Assembly (NCBI RefSeq): GCF_010389155.1
Contig: NC_057766.1
Span: 31,753,516-31,817,515, forward strand
Direction: 5' to 3'
DNA from: Erigeron canadensis
Taxonomy: Eukaryota > Streptophyta > Magnoliopsida > Asterales > Asteraceae
Length of the DNA stretch: 64,000 nt
Under the pieces are notes generated by a model. It made no database searches and was not told the origin of the DNA. It was given only the letters and a program-made list of their open reading frames with translations. Positions 11,630-23,099 of this stretch are shown here, piece by piece; the stretch's first letter is position 1, and every line of letters starts with the position of its first letter. Made by a program: the position numbers and the translations under genes.

Positions 11630-13693
11630 TTAATCTTGAAGATTTAGCATACCCAACTTGGTTTGCAACAAATTAAACCTTTGTTCATCTAAGGGTTTAG
11701 TGAAAAGGTCCGCAAGTTGGTAGTCAGTATGGACAAAGTAGAGTTCGATGTTACCTTTTTCGACGTGACCTGTTATGAAATGGTACCTTACATCGATATG
11801 CTTTGTCTTTGTATGCTGAACGGGATTGCAAGAAATTGCAATTGCACTTTTGGAGTCACAATAGATCGAAATACGCTCATACTTAAAGCCATAGTCAGAG
11901 AGTTGAGTCTTCATCCACAGAACTTGAGAACAACAACTAGCAGCAGCGACAGTGCTTTTGAGGTCTAACTTACACCCTGCATGATCTGCATCTGAGAAAG
12001 CAGTTAATTCGAAACCGGTTTCTTTCGGGTACCATAAACCAAGGTTAATAGTACCCTTAAGATACCGAAAGATTCATTTAACAGCTTGAGCAAGGTTGTC
12101 CATAGGGTTAGCTTGAAATCTAGCACACATACATGTTGCAAACATAATATTCGGGCGACTAGCAGTTAGATATAGTAGGGATCCTATCATACTGCGATAC
12201 AATTTCTGGTTAAACGGTTTTCCATGTAAATCAGCATGAATTTTGGTACGAACCTCCATGGGTGTCCCAATTGGTTGACAGTGAGACATATCAAACTTTT
12301 TCAGCATGTCAATAATATATTTATTTTGACAAATAAAAATACCGTTTGACAATTGTTTGACTTGAAGACCAAGGAAAAAGTTTAATTCACCCATCATACT
12401 CATTTCGAAATGTTTAACCATTAGAGCAACAAAGTTTTTGCAGTATGTAGGATTAGTAGACCCGAATATGATGTCGTCAACATAGATTTGGATTAACAGA
12501 ATATCATTACCTTGCTTTTTAATAAACAAGGTGGTGTCAATGGTACCTTTGGAGAATCCAGATTTCAGAAGGTAAGTAGAGAGAGCATCATACCATGCAC
12601 GAGGGGCTTGCTTTAGACCATAAAGAGCTTTATCTAACTTGTCGACATAAGTTGGATGTTTTGGATCAACGAAGCCCTCAGGTTGCTCAACATAAACTTC
12701 TTCTTTCAAGATTCCATTGAGAAAAGCAGACTTGACATCCATTTGATAGACGGTGAAGTTCTTGAAGGCAGCATAGGCAAGAAATATACGAATGGCCTCA
12801 ATTCTAGCAACAGGAGCAAAAGTTTCATTGTAATCCACACCGTCTTGTTGAGAGAAACCTTTGGCTACAAATCGAGCCTTGTTACGAACAACAACACCAC
12901 TTTCATCTTTCTTGTTTTTGAAGATCCACTTTGTCTTAATTGGTTCTTTGTGAGAATACGGATTTGGAACCAATTTCCACACTTCAAGACGCTCAAATTG
13001 TGATAATTCATCTTGCATAGCTTTCACCCAATCGGGATCTTGTAATGCTTCTTTGACGTTACTGGGTTCGACCATACTTAAGAAGTTGACAAATAAGCAT
13101 TCGTTAGCGGAAGCAGCACGAGTGGTCCGACCAGCATTTGGATCTCCAATAATTTGACTAGGCGGATGAGGAAGCATGGAGCGAGACCACTTTCGGGAGT
13201 GAGGAAGTGGTGCAGCCGGTGCATTGTCCTCATCAGAATTGGTAAAGCCTTGAGAGTGTTGTTCAGTAACTTGCTCAAATGTAGGTTCATCAGGTAGAAT
13301 CATGGTTTCTTCTTCGTCAGATCCAGTGCTATTTGTTTGAGAGGATGCTAGAGGTGGAGAAGCCATTGTAGAGTCAGAAGAAGATGATGCGATTGTTGCA
13401 GGAGAATTTTCAATGGGTGGAGGAGTTAACACCGGTGAGTTAGATGAGGGAGATGAACTTTGTTGATCAGAAGATAAGCTCTCATTTTGATTGATATTGG
13501 TGCGAGAATTATCGGACATAGATGATGAAGGAAGTGTAGGAGAAGGATGATCATGATAGAATTTGTCAAAAACAGTATCTAACTCGGCGGGCGTTGGAGT
13601 TGAAAAGGAATTCATCAGAGGGGAGACAAAGTTAGGAGCGGAAGTTTGTGGATAAAGATGAACAGGGGGAGAAAGGTTTTGTTCAAGAAGCAT
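11630..13693 (-). pseudogene. Copia pol: reverse transcriptase and RNase H
   Basis: One frame with a single in-frame TGA (12074-12076) that cuts RT from RNase H. A Ser/Pro-rich linker comes first, then the RT domain with [33 protein letters not shown] and the catalytic YVDD (12473-12484). After the stop the frame stays open through the RNase H domain: SDADHAGC (first catalytic Asp), IYCDSKSAI, KHIDVRYHF and the closing ADLFTKPL. The frame ends at 11630. A frameshift near 13720 separates it from integrase. The RT itself is uninterrupted. Confidence 0.85.
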
Positions 13694-14970
13694 TCCTGAA
13701 AGTTCGTCAAATTTAACATTCGTACTTTCCTGAATTCTCTTGGTGCGACGGTACGATAAGCAATTGATTCCCTAGAATAAACAATAAAGTACGCTTCATC
13801 CCCTTTTGGTTCAAACTTTCCAAGATTATCATGATCGTTCAGAACATAGCACACACAACCAAAGATATGGAAGAAATTCACATTTGGTTTTCTATTGTTG
13901 ATGACTGCATATGGAGTTTTATCAAACCTCTTGTTGATGATTGATCTATTTTGGGTAAAGCATGCTGTAGCAATAGCTTCGGCCCATAAGTTAGGAGGAA
14001 GACAGGAATGGGCAAGCATAGTTCTTGCAGCTTCAACAAGAGTACGATTACGACGCTCAACGACTCCATTTTGTTGAGGTGTACGCACAGCGGAGAATGG
14101 ATGAGTGATGCCCACTGAGGAGAAGAAAGTTTCAAGAGTGGCATTCTTGAATTCGGTACCGTTGTCAGAGCGAACAATACGAACAGTGGATTGTAGGTTA
14201 ACTTCAGTTCGTTTTATGAAGCCGATGATGACTTGAGAAGCGTCACTCTTTTCATGAAGAAAGTAAACCCAAGTATAACGAGAGTAGTCATCAACAATAA
14301 CCAGAATGTACCGTTTCCTATTGATGCTTTGAACACGCATGGGACCACATAAATCCATGTGGAGAAGGTGAAGAGGGGCTTCAGTGCTCAAGTGTTTCTT
14401 TGGACGGTGAGACGCTTTCTTAAGTTTACCAACAGCACATGCGGAACAAACATGATTGGTGTCATATTTGAAGTCAGGTAGACCATCAACAAGTTGTTTG
14501 TCTACAAGAGCATTGATAGTATGAAAGTTAAGATGAGAAAGACGTCTATGCCATAACCGAGATTGTTGTGCTGAGGCTTTTGATAGAAGACAAATCTCTG
14601 AAGTAGGAGAAGGAGTGTTATTCAGATCTATGGTAAATAAGTTGTCATCCCTGGACCCAGTGAGAATATCAATTCCGTCTTGAGTTTGTACTTTGCACTC
14701 ATATCTCTTGAAAAGAACTTGAAGATCGTTGTCACATAATTGACCAACACTGAAGAGATTATGACCAAGACCTTCAACATATGAAACACGTTTGATAGTG
14801 ATCCCATTCTGAATAATGTCACCATAACCAAGTATAGGAGCAATATGATCATTTCCAAAACGAACTGTGCCCATAAACTTTTCAACAAAGTTCCGAAGTA
14901 GAGATTTATTGTCAGTCATGTGTCTGGAACATCCGGAGTCGATGTACCAGACACAAATAAGAAATTCCTG
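13615..14970 (-). pseudogene. Copia pol: protease C-terminal part and integrase
   Basis: The open frame begins after a TGA near 14972. The aspartic protease signature WYIDSGCSRHM is at about 14920-14955. It is followed by the GAG-pre-integrase HHCC zinc site (WHRRLSHLNFH ... CSACAVGKLKK, about 14430-14560) and the integrase core with its D, D and E residues in HMDLCGPM, RSDNGTEF and VVERRNRT. The C-terminal GKPx-like region reads FGCVCYVLND. A frameshift near 13720 diverts the frame, which then runs on to a stop at 13615. About 270 bp between the gag stop (15241) and this frame hold a K/P-rich linker in another frame. Confidence 0.85.
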
Positions 14971-15240
14971 TCAAAACGGGAGGTATGGGTTTAGGTCCCC
15001 ACTTAAACTGGGTCCATAAGTGGTTAGAGGATTATGCGGAATAAAGTAAGATAACAAGAAGATATAGGATCATAGAAACAGAAACATGAACACAACATGA
15101 CTGAAGATGCATATATAACATAACAAGCACACAACATATCCAACCATTTATTGAAAAATAAAGGCACACACAAACGAGTTCAAACAGAAAGTACAAATTA
15201 CAGACATAGGAATATGAAAATGTATTTAGAAGGATGAAAA

Positions 15241-18200
15241 TTAATCGGAGCTAGTCCTACAAGACTTGAAACTATCTAGAGAACTAGTCCTACGCCGAAC
15301 CCAAACTTGTTTCTCAGAAGGTGACTTTTTATCAAACTTGACTTTCCTAGATGCATGTAAATGTCTATCTTTAGGAAGCCAAATACTTCGACAGTTTAAG
15401 CACAAGTCACCTAAAACATGAACAGGTTTAGAATTAGAAGAAGACTGTTTGTGATTGTACATATTTGGTTTTCTATTGGAAGTTTTATTGACAGATGACA
15501 CTTGTTTCTTTGGAGTGGAAGAAAACCAAGCATATTGATCTTGGTATCTAGTTATTCCCATAGCTTCATCAATAAAAACTTTTAAAGTGCACCTAGGGGT
15601 GGTTAGAGATTGTTTTGGATAACCAGAAAACTTTCGATCCTTGTGTTGCTTTTGGAGTTTCATTTTAGTTTTGGGAGATGGGTTAGTGAGGACGGTAGGA
15701 GTTTGGGGTTTGTTTTTGTTCTTGCAGCTGTCAGGCAAAATCTTTGAACTGGTAATGATGATCTTTTGTTTTGGTGTCTTCCTTGGTAATGAAGCTGCTT
15801 TCGAGGGATGTGAGGGTTGAGTCTTCTTCAAAGAAGGTTTGTTCTTTTTGACAAATTTATTTTCAAAATCTGGATCATAAGTATTATTTTCTTCCAAAAA
15901 TTTGTTTAGATCAGGGATTTTAGAAATATTTAGATCAAAACCGTTGTTCTTTGAATCGGAATCCACAGTCACATTAGGGACAGGAGTCTTCAGAGGACTG
16001 GAAGTCACTTTGTATGAGTTTGATGCATTGTCATTTTGAAAAACGGGTTGTTGGCTCATTAGTTCTTGAATGATTTTACAGTATCGCTTTTCCCTTCTTT
16101 CAAAAAGAGTCGACTTGATTTGAAATTCCTTTTTGACTTTTTCTAATGAGATGTTCAATGCATCAATTTCATCCAAATAGACTTGGACATTGATTTGAGA
16201 GGTGGTCGAGTTGATGGAAGAGCATGAAGTATCGGTAGATGACTTTGAGTCATGTGATAAATTTGGTGGAGTCAAATTGGACACAATTTTTGAAAATTGA
16301 CCTGATGACAGTAGCTTTGTTGCTTTTTTAGTGTTGTTATCCACAAAAGCTTGAAGTATAATGTTCTTATACTCCATTTCCATCTTAAGTTTATTGAGTT
16401 CAGTGAGCAAATTCAGTCTTTGATTTCTTTCAAATTCATATTGTTTGGAAAGAGAGTTGAACTCGTTACAATAAGACTCAGTTTCCTCAGAAAACTTAAG
16501 TGGCTCAGTATCAAAGAGATTTGGAAAAATGTGTTCAATTTTATCCACCAACATTTGTTCATCATAATCTTCATCATACACACAATCAATGTTAGAAACA
16601 CAATCATCTTCAGTTTGGATGGCAACAGAGTTGGTCTTAATAGAATCCCAGTTGGGTTGCACAGATACATCCTCAATGTCACACACTTCATCATTTAAGG
16701 AACAATTGGTGGGATTCACAATGACACACATTGGTTGGCTAAGATCAGTACAGTCATAAACAACACTTGATGAGCTATTGGGGACAGATTTGTTATGGTG
16801 ATTTTGAGACAAAAGCGTATTTATCACATCTTGTTTTTCATTTATTGTTTGTTTCAAATCTTCTATTTGTTTTTCCAAAACACTTTGTGGAATATATGGT
16901 CGAACTGGAGCTGGTTTTGGAAGAACGATTTCTTTTTCAGGTTTGGACTCACTTGTATGAACAACAGATTGTTTTTCAGCTGAGTCTTCACTTGAGTTTT
17001 CATCCAGTTCGACTATAGTAACAGAGTGTTTTTTTAATTTTAGGACAAAGTGGAAGATTAAACAAATCATAAGAATCATTGATGTGATCATAGTTAATTT
17101 TGATTTCACATTTGGATAACTGTTCTTCTATATCAAAATCATCATAACTGGGTCGAACAAATTGATTGAGCAAACCATATCGCATCATGTTTTCATCATA
17201 CAGGGGTGATACATTGAGTTGACCCGTGAGTAAGTTCTTGGGATCTTCAAATCCTAACCCTTTAGTGAAATCATCAAAATCTCTTGGTTTGTTTAAAAAG
17301 ATTTGCTTGTTGGATTGATCAATTCTATAAACCTTAACTTTATAAAACTTGATTTTATCAGTGAGTTCATCAATTTTATTTTCAAGTTTTTGGTTCTGAG
17401 AATCTTTGATGCAACATGCATGATTTAAATCAGAAAATTGATTTTGTAATTCTTTCACAAAAGGGTTGGAATCGTTGAACTTAGACTGAAGAGCTTCAAG
17501 ATCTTCGGCCAAAGCATTTGCTCTAAACATTTCATTTGATTGAGCAATTTTTAATTCTTTGATGGTTTTGTTTAGTTCAAATACTTTGAGCTCAAGTTCT
17601 TGATTAGCAAGATGTAATTCAGAAGAAGCAGTAAAAGAAACCGATGCATTACTGGTTGAAAGATCTTTAAAGTCCTTTTGAAGGATTTGAAATTTGTTAT
17701 GAATATCAGTTAAAGAGTTTTCTTTTTCTTGTAAAGCATTGGTTAAGTTTGCTACTTCTCCTTTTAGAGAGGTATTTGTGAGAGCGGTTTGTTCACATTC
17801 ATGCAATAATTGTTCTAAAGCAAGTTTCGGAAATTCACATACCTCATCATCATCAGTCTCAGATTTGTTGCTGTCATCATCCAGCTCATTGGAACGCTTA
17901 AGCACACATTAGCAGCAAGTTCTTCAGTTTCTTCATCAGAGAGATGTAGCCATTTATCATCTTCAGCAAGGAAAGCAACACCACTTTCTTGTTGCTTCAC
18001 TAGCATGAGTTTGTTTTGATAGTAGGTTGAGTTCTTCTGACGAGGCTTGGTACAATTGATTGCCAGATGACCAGTTTTTCCACAGTTGTAGCATTTCCTT
18101 TCTTCAGGTTTCCTTTCAGCAACTTTCTTCTCAAGTGATCTTGGAGTTTCAAACTTCTTTTCACCAGTTGTGCTTCCCGGATAATAATCAAATTTGGGAG

Positions 18201-19125
18201 CTTGGTTGTTCCTGACATAAGATGAAATAGAAGATGTTCGAAGTTGATTATTGGCCGGCCTCCTTGTCATATACTTTTTCTTGAAGGATCGAGTAAAATA
18301 TGCAAGGTCTCTGCACATCTCCTTTTCTTTATCATCCATGTCAGGTTCGATGAGGTCATTATCACCAAATTCAGAAAAGGTGTCTTCAACATTTGAGTTC
18401 ATGGAGAGATGTGGCATTCGGTTGGCCACAAGAGCAAGAGGATCAGAGGAGGAACTTTCTTGAAGTTTTGCTTGTTGTTTCAAGACAGCTTTTTCATTCA
18501 ATCTCAACTTCTCATAGAGATTGTGAATGTTAAGCTTATTGAAGTCTTGTTGAACATTTATCTGTGTGCCATAAGGTTCCCAGACTTCTTCTAAGCATCG
18601 GAGAAACTTCACATTGAGCTCAATCTCTGTTTTGTTCACCTTTTCTTTCCTTAAATCATTGATCACATTGCAGAATTGATCATATGTTTTCACTAATGGT
18701 TCCCCCTTCTCCTGTTTGAAAGTCTCATATTGATCAATTACAAAAGAGATTCGAATGGTTGTGGAGATTTCTGACCCTTGGAACTGCTTTTCAAGTTCGT
18801 CCCATACTTCTTTCCCAGTGGTATAGGAATCAACGTTTCGATAGATCTCATTTGGAAGAGCAAAGTACAGATAGGTAACAGCAAGATCATCTGCTTGGGA
18901 TCAGTTTCTCTGTGTGGTATTCCAACTTTTAGGTGGTAGAAGTTCTTTAGTTACGGGATTCTTGTGAACAGCAAGTCCTTCTTTGAGAGATGTTTTTACA
19001 TCAGCACCATTAGGTTGTTTAGCAACCCAGTTCAGAAAACGATTTCTCCATTGGGGATAGCAGTCACGATAGAGGACAGGTGGGCGAGATTCGGAACCGA
19101 TGATTAAAGAGTCTTGAGTAGCCAT
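15241..19125 (-). pseudogene. Copia gag, unusually long with coiled-coil extension
   Basis: Start is the ATG at 19125 (MATQDS). The UBN2-type capsid region (YPQWRNRF, KEVWDELEKQF, TYDQFCNVINDLRKEK) is interrupted by one TGA at 18901-18903. A CCHC zinc knuckle, CYNCGKTGHLAINC, lies at 18052-18093. After it the protein does not end as usual but continues about 930 residues, mostly heptad-rich coiled coil (about 17850-17300 and 16450-16050) and then Lys/Ser/Pro-rich sequence, with a late CXXC (LCLNC, about 15400). Frameshifts near 17900 and near 17030 (an A/T homopolymer) split the frame. Total length of roughly 1,290 codons compares with 300-500 in ordinary copia gags; long coiled-coil gags are known in Sireviruses. 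Confidence 0.75.
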
Positions 19126-19199
19126 TACACAGTGTGAGGAACTGGTATTCAAGCTGAAAATTAAGCAGCGTAACTTTTCCACAAAATTGATGAAAAGAG

Positions 19200-19860
19200 C
19201 ACTAATACCGGTTTTGGTGTAAACCAGGTATTACAACACACAACCACACAGCAAAGCAAGACAGAAACCGGTTTTTCAAAAATGGAAGAACTAATACCGG
19301 TATTCGTATGTAAGAATACCGGTTTGTAGGAAACCAAATGAACAGAGTATTGGATAAGAAAAATGATTAATGGAGTAACTAATACCGGTTTTGGAGTAAA
19401 CCAGGTATTAATACATTCAAAGCACAACTACAACCAACAATCCTTTACTAAAACCGGTATTCAGTAATAAGGTAACTAATATCGGTTTTCTTTGAGAAAT
19501 TTCAAGATTATAACAGCTTGAGAATCAGATATTAGAAGAACAAATACCGGTTTTGGGGTAAACCAGGTATTATAACATATAAAGTAGTATTGAAGTACTA
19601 ATATCAGTATTATGAAGAAAACAGAAAACCGGTTTTCTGAAAATAAAATTAAGATAATAACGAGAATTAATTAATTATGAATGAGAGAACAAATACCGGT
19701 TTTGGTGTAAACCAGGTATTTTTATTACAATTAAAAGTAATTGAGACAATGAAAACCGGTATGGAACCCGGTTTTAGTACAGGCAACACCCGACAGAAAC
19801 CTGGTTTTAGAACTACCAAACAAAACCGGGATGAAATCCGGTATTTGGATCAGAAGCTTA
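19200..19860 (-). repeat. ACCGGT-motif cluster in the 5' leader
   Basis: At least twelve copies or variants of AATACCGGTTTT. Four of them form a composite unit AATACCGGTTTTGG-GTAAACCAGGTATT spaced about 150-180 bp apart (19204, 19380, 19544, 19691), itself an imperfect inverted repeat. No coding frame crosses it. Confidence 0.75.
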
Positions 19861-20073
19861 AAAATTTGATTTCAAGACATTGTGATTTGAGTTAGGATTT
19901 GATACTTTATGGGTGATATCTTGGGATAATAATGAGAGGATTAGCACAAGAAATTCGATTACTTTAACATGGTAAAGGGGAAAAGATTGAGGATTTCGAA
20001 AAGGAAATAAAAACACAAATTAGCACAAGGATGAACAAAATCAAGCAATGGATCTCTCACACGTTGTAATTTT

Positions 20074-20085
20074 GCTCTGATACCA
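20074..20085 (-). other. Primer-binding site, initiator Met tRNA
   Basis: TGGTATCAGAGC in element direction, two bases inside the 5' LTR. It is complementary to the 3' end of plant initiator methionine tRNA, the primer used by most copia elements. Confidence 0.92.
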
Positions 20086-20087
20086 AG

Positions 20088-20373
20088 TGTAAACTATGCT
20101 AAAATGTGTAGTGAACCTTTAGGTAGATGGGAATGTAGGTATTGAGAGAGAATGTAGGTATTAGAACATGCAATAATTAAATGGTCAAAAGGTTAAGTTT
20201 CATTACATGTGAGGGGTTTATATAGGCATATAAATTGCACTTAAACCTCATTCATAATTACAAACAAGTACATGGTTAATTACATGATAAACCCTTCACC
20301 ATATCATAATAAACACAATAGACAATACAAATGCTAATATACAAAACACGCACTACAAAATATAAAGCTAACA
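20088..20373 (-). repeat. 5' LTR of the large copia element
   Basis: TGTAAAC...GCTAACA on the plus strand, followed by the GTAAT target duplication. Pairs with the LTR at 5474-5759; seven substitutions by eye and no indels. Confidence 0.92.
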
Positions 20374-20910
20374 GTAATTCATCCGTACATGCACCCTTTT
20401 GAGTAGTTTAATACTAGTACTCCGTATAATTTAGTACTCGTAAGTCTTGCTTATACTATAGTACTCAAATAAATATTAAAAGTTATATCACATAAGCAAA
20501 TTTCCAGTAACAATCAAATGTCTAATTTTCATTCATAGTTAGCATCAATATCACCAAGTATTTCGAACAACCAACATAAGTCAAAACCATGCATCCATTC
20601 AACTAACTAATCAACAAAATATATGCCATATTCGGCGAAATTTAGATTTAGTCAATATGGTCCGTGATTTAATATTAACTAAACTGAAATTTTAATTCCT
20701 AAATAATATTAATTGTAATTGTAATTAAAGAGTCTTGGAATACAGCAAATACCTATCTATATGCATAATCTGTTAACAAGGCTTCGATTTTTCCTATGAG
20801 AAGCTTAGTTAATTCATTTCTTCTCACTCTCATATGTCTACTTTTACAAATACAAGGTTTCATTGTACCAACACCATAATAATCTTGTTTTGAATCCTCA
20901 AAATCATTAA

Positions 20911-22918
20911 ATGGCTGAACTCATTTATTTGTGTTACAAGGTAGGTCTTTTATGATAACTTTTGTGATTGAAAACTGAAATATATATAAACATTTCTTTT
21001 TATGGTGTATACACCTAATAAATGAATTCATACAAAATTTTGATCATTTCAAACTTTTGTGAAAGTATTTTAGCCCTTGATGTTTAAGATTACTAACTAT
21101 TTTTCTTTGAATGATTAATAGGGTACTACTGTAATCAAATTCAGAAAGAAGTCTTTGAGGGTATTCAAGTTGTTGATATTAGCATGTGTAATGGTATGTG
21201 GTGTTTATGTATGTGTTACATATCCGAAACAAACACACATCGAAAACAAGAGGGAACTTTTTGAGTTTCAAGTAATTGAGAGGCCACGCCGTAACAATGT
21301 GATCTATCAGTCTCAAATCACTCACTTGCATCACCCGAAACCAGAAGCCTTAAACAGGTAAGCTTGTATGTATGTTGGGTTTTTTTTTTCAAGAGATCAT
21401 GCGGTATGCGTGCACCCCTAATATGAACGAATGCTCGTTGTGCAAGGTTTGAATATGCTAGAAATCGTGTGCATTTGTTTGTCGTTATATCAATGCAAAG
21501 ATCGGGAAGTGGATGGTTTGAAACTCTATTGAATAGTCACGCTAATATAAGCTCCAATGGTGAGATATTTGGTCCAAGAAGCAGGAGAGAAAATCTTACG
21601 TTAATTATTAACACCCTCGATCGAGTTTACAATTTGGACTTGCTTACGAGTTCTTCTAAGAACGAATGTTCTGCTGCAATTGGCTTCAAATGGATGCTTA
21701 ATCAGGTAGCATTTTCAACAACTTCTTTCATTAGCATTCAAAGATTTAGACTGCGTTTAGTTGTAAAAAATTCTCCCTGTTTTTTCAGATAAATTTTTTT
21801 AAAAAAAATAAAAAAGAAACATGGAGATTAAACAGAAAACTCCATCAAATTAAATTCATGCTTCCAGAAAACATTTCTAAGGAAACAAAAAACACCGTTT
21901 AGCTTGGAAATAGAAAACAATCTTTATGATATTTTCGATATTTTTTAGAATTTTGGCTAATCACCTCTTAACCCTGATCTTCGATCACTAACCCATAATC
22001 CACCATCGGCTGATCCCCTGCCACCTAATCCATCACCGTTTTCTAATTTTTACTCTTTTTTTTTAAAAAAAAATTTTGAACGCATTTTTAAAATTTTCAA
22101 TTATTTCCCTTTCCATTTTCTAGAAAATTAGAGATATAAATATAAGAAAAATTTTGCACAACTAAATGCGGCTTTAGCTTCTTTGTCAATTGGTAGAACT
22201 TGAATCCATCTATGATGATTTAGGGCTTGACGGAATTTCCAAAAGAGATTCTTGAGTACTTTGCTAAGAAGGGTGTTTCTGTCATCTTCTTCTTTAGAAG
22301 AAATATGTTACGTAGATTGGTTTCAATTCTTGCGAATTCATTTGATAAAGACGCCAAGCTTCTAAACGGAATTCATGTATCTCATGTACACTCACACGAA
22401 GAGGTAAATGGAACTTATTTTCTCATGTAAAGAGACTCAAAACTCATTATGTTTAATAAAGTATCAAATTAATCATATATATATGGTATGATTAATCTTG
22501 CATTTAGGCTTTGACACTATCAAAATACAAACCCAAGATCAATGTAACATCATTGGAGTCGGATTTGGGAGAAATGGAATCAACAGCTATAAAAGCGCTT
22601 GAGGACTTCAATAGCACGAGACACATTATAGTCTATTATGAGGATCTAATAAAGCACCCTTCTGTAAGTAAATATAGCTGTAGAGCTCCAAAGTTTTCGT
22701 CAATTTACTTTATACATACTCATTTAATATAATTCGTATGATATTTGTAGAAACTTATACAAGTTGAAGATTTTCTGAAGCTACCGCGAATGAAACTAAG
22801 AAGTAGGCAGGTGAAGATACACAAAGGACCGTTATCAGAACATATCAACAATTGGGACGACGTCAAAAGGACTCTTAGTGGTACACCATACGAGAAATAC
22901 CTTCGATCTGACTACTGA
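20911..22918 (+). CDS. P-loop sulfotransferase-like type II membrane protein
   Basis: Six exons: 20911-20940, 21122-21357, 21447-21705, 22224-22403, 22508-22663, 22751-22918. All five introns are GT-AG and the frame closes at TGA 22916, giving 342 residues. The first exon encodes only ten residues (MAELIYLCYK). A single hydrophobic segment at about residues 23-43 predicts a type II Golgi or secretory membrane anchor. The PAPS-binding loop QRSGSGWFE (residues 106-114) and a 3'-phosphate site-like FFRRNMLRRLVS (about 198-209) are the conserved sulfotransferase elements; HIIVYYEDL follows. The family is the plant NodH-like/P-loop sulfotransferase group, whose acceptors are largely unknown. The protein is complete, with no broken residue seen. 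Substrate cannot be stated. Confidence 0.85.
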
Positions 22919-22944
22919 TCAATTGATGCCCAACCATGTGGTTA

Positions 22945-23035
22945 CTGTTAGTAGCTCACTAACTACCGTGGTATTTCTTAAGATAGGTCTTTTGGTAGGT
23001 GGTATTTTACTGTTAGTAGCTCACTAACTACCGTG
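22945..23035 (+). repeat. Duplicated 28-bp segment in 3' UTR
   Basis: A segment containing TTAGTAGCTCACTAACTACC occurs at about 22945-22972 and again at 23008-23035, just past the sulfotransferase stop. Confidence 0.75.
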
Positions 23036-23099
23036 TGGTTACATGGCAAAATGTGTATTTATGGTTAGAAATGTAAATGACATTGCGTATTAAGGTTTC

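Larger units (their letters stand above)
5474..20373 (-). mobile_element. Ty1/copia LTR retrotransposon with an extra coding block (Sirevirus-like)
   Basis: A 14.9-kb element on the minus strand, bounded by 286-bp LTRs and the 5-bp target duplication GTAAT (5469-5473 and 20374-20378). Order in element direction: 5' LTR, PBS, leader with ACCGGT repeats, gag, protease-integrase, reverse transcriptase-RNase H, three polypurine tracts, a repeat-rich spacer, an additional ~4.3-kb coding block, polypurine tract, 3' LTR. Integrase before RT marks it as copia. The very long coiled-coil gag, post-pol coding block and repeated polypurine tracts recall the Sirevirus lineage; that assignment is inference. 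By eye the LTRs differ at 7 of 286 positions (~2.4%), suggesting insertion within the last one to two million years at usual plant rates. The copy is not intact: every coding part carries lesions. Confidence 0.9.
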
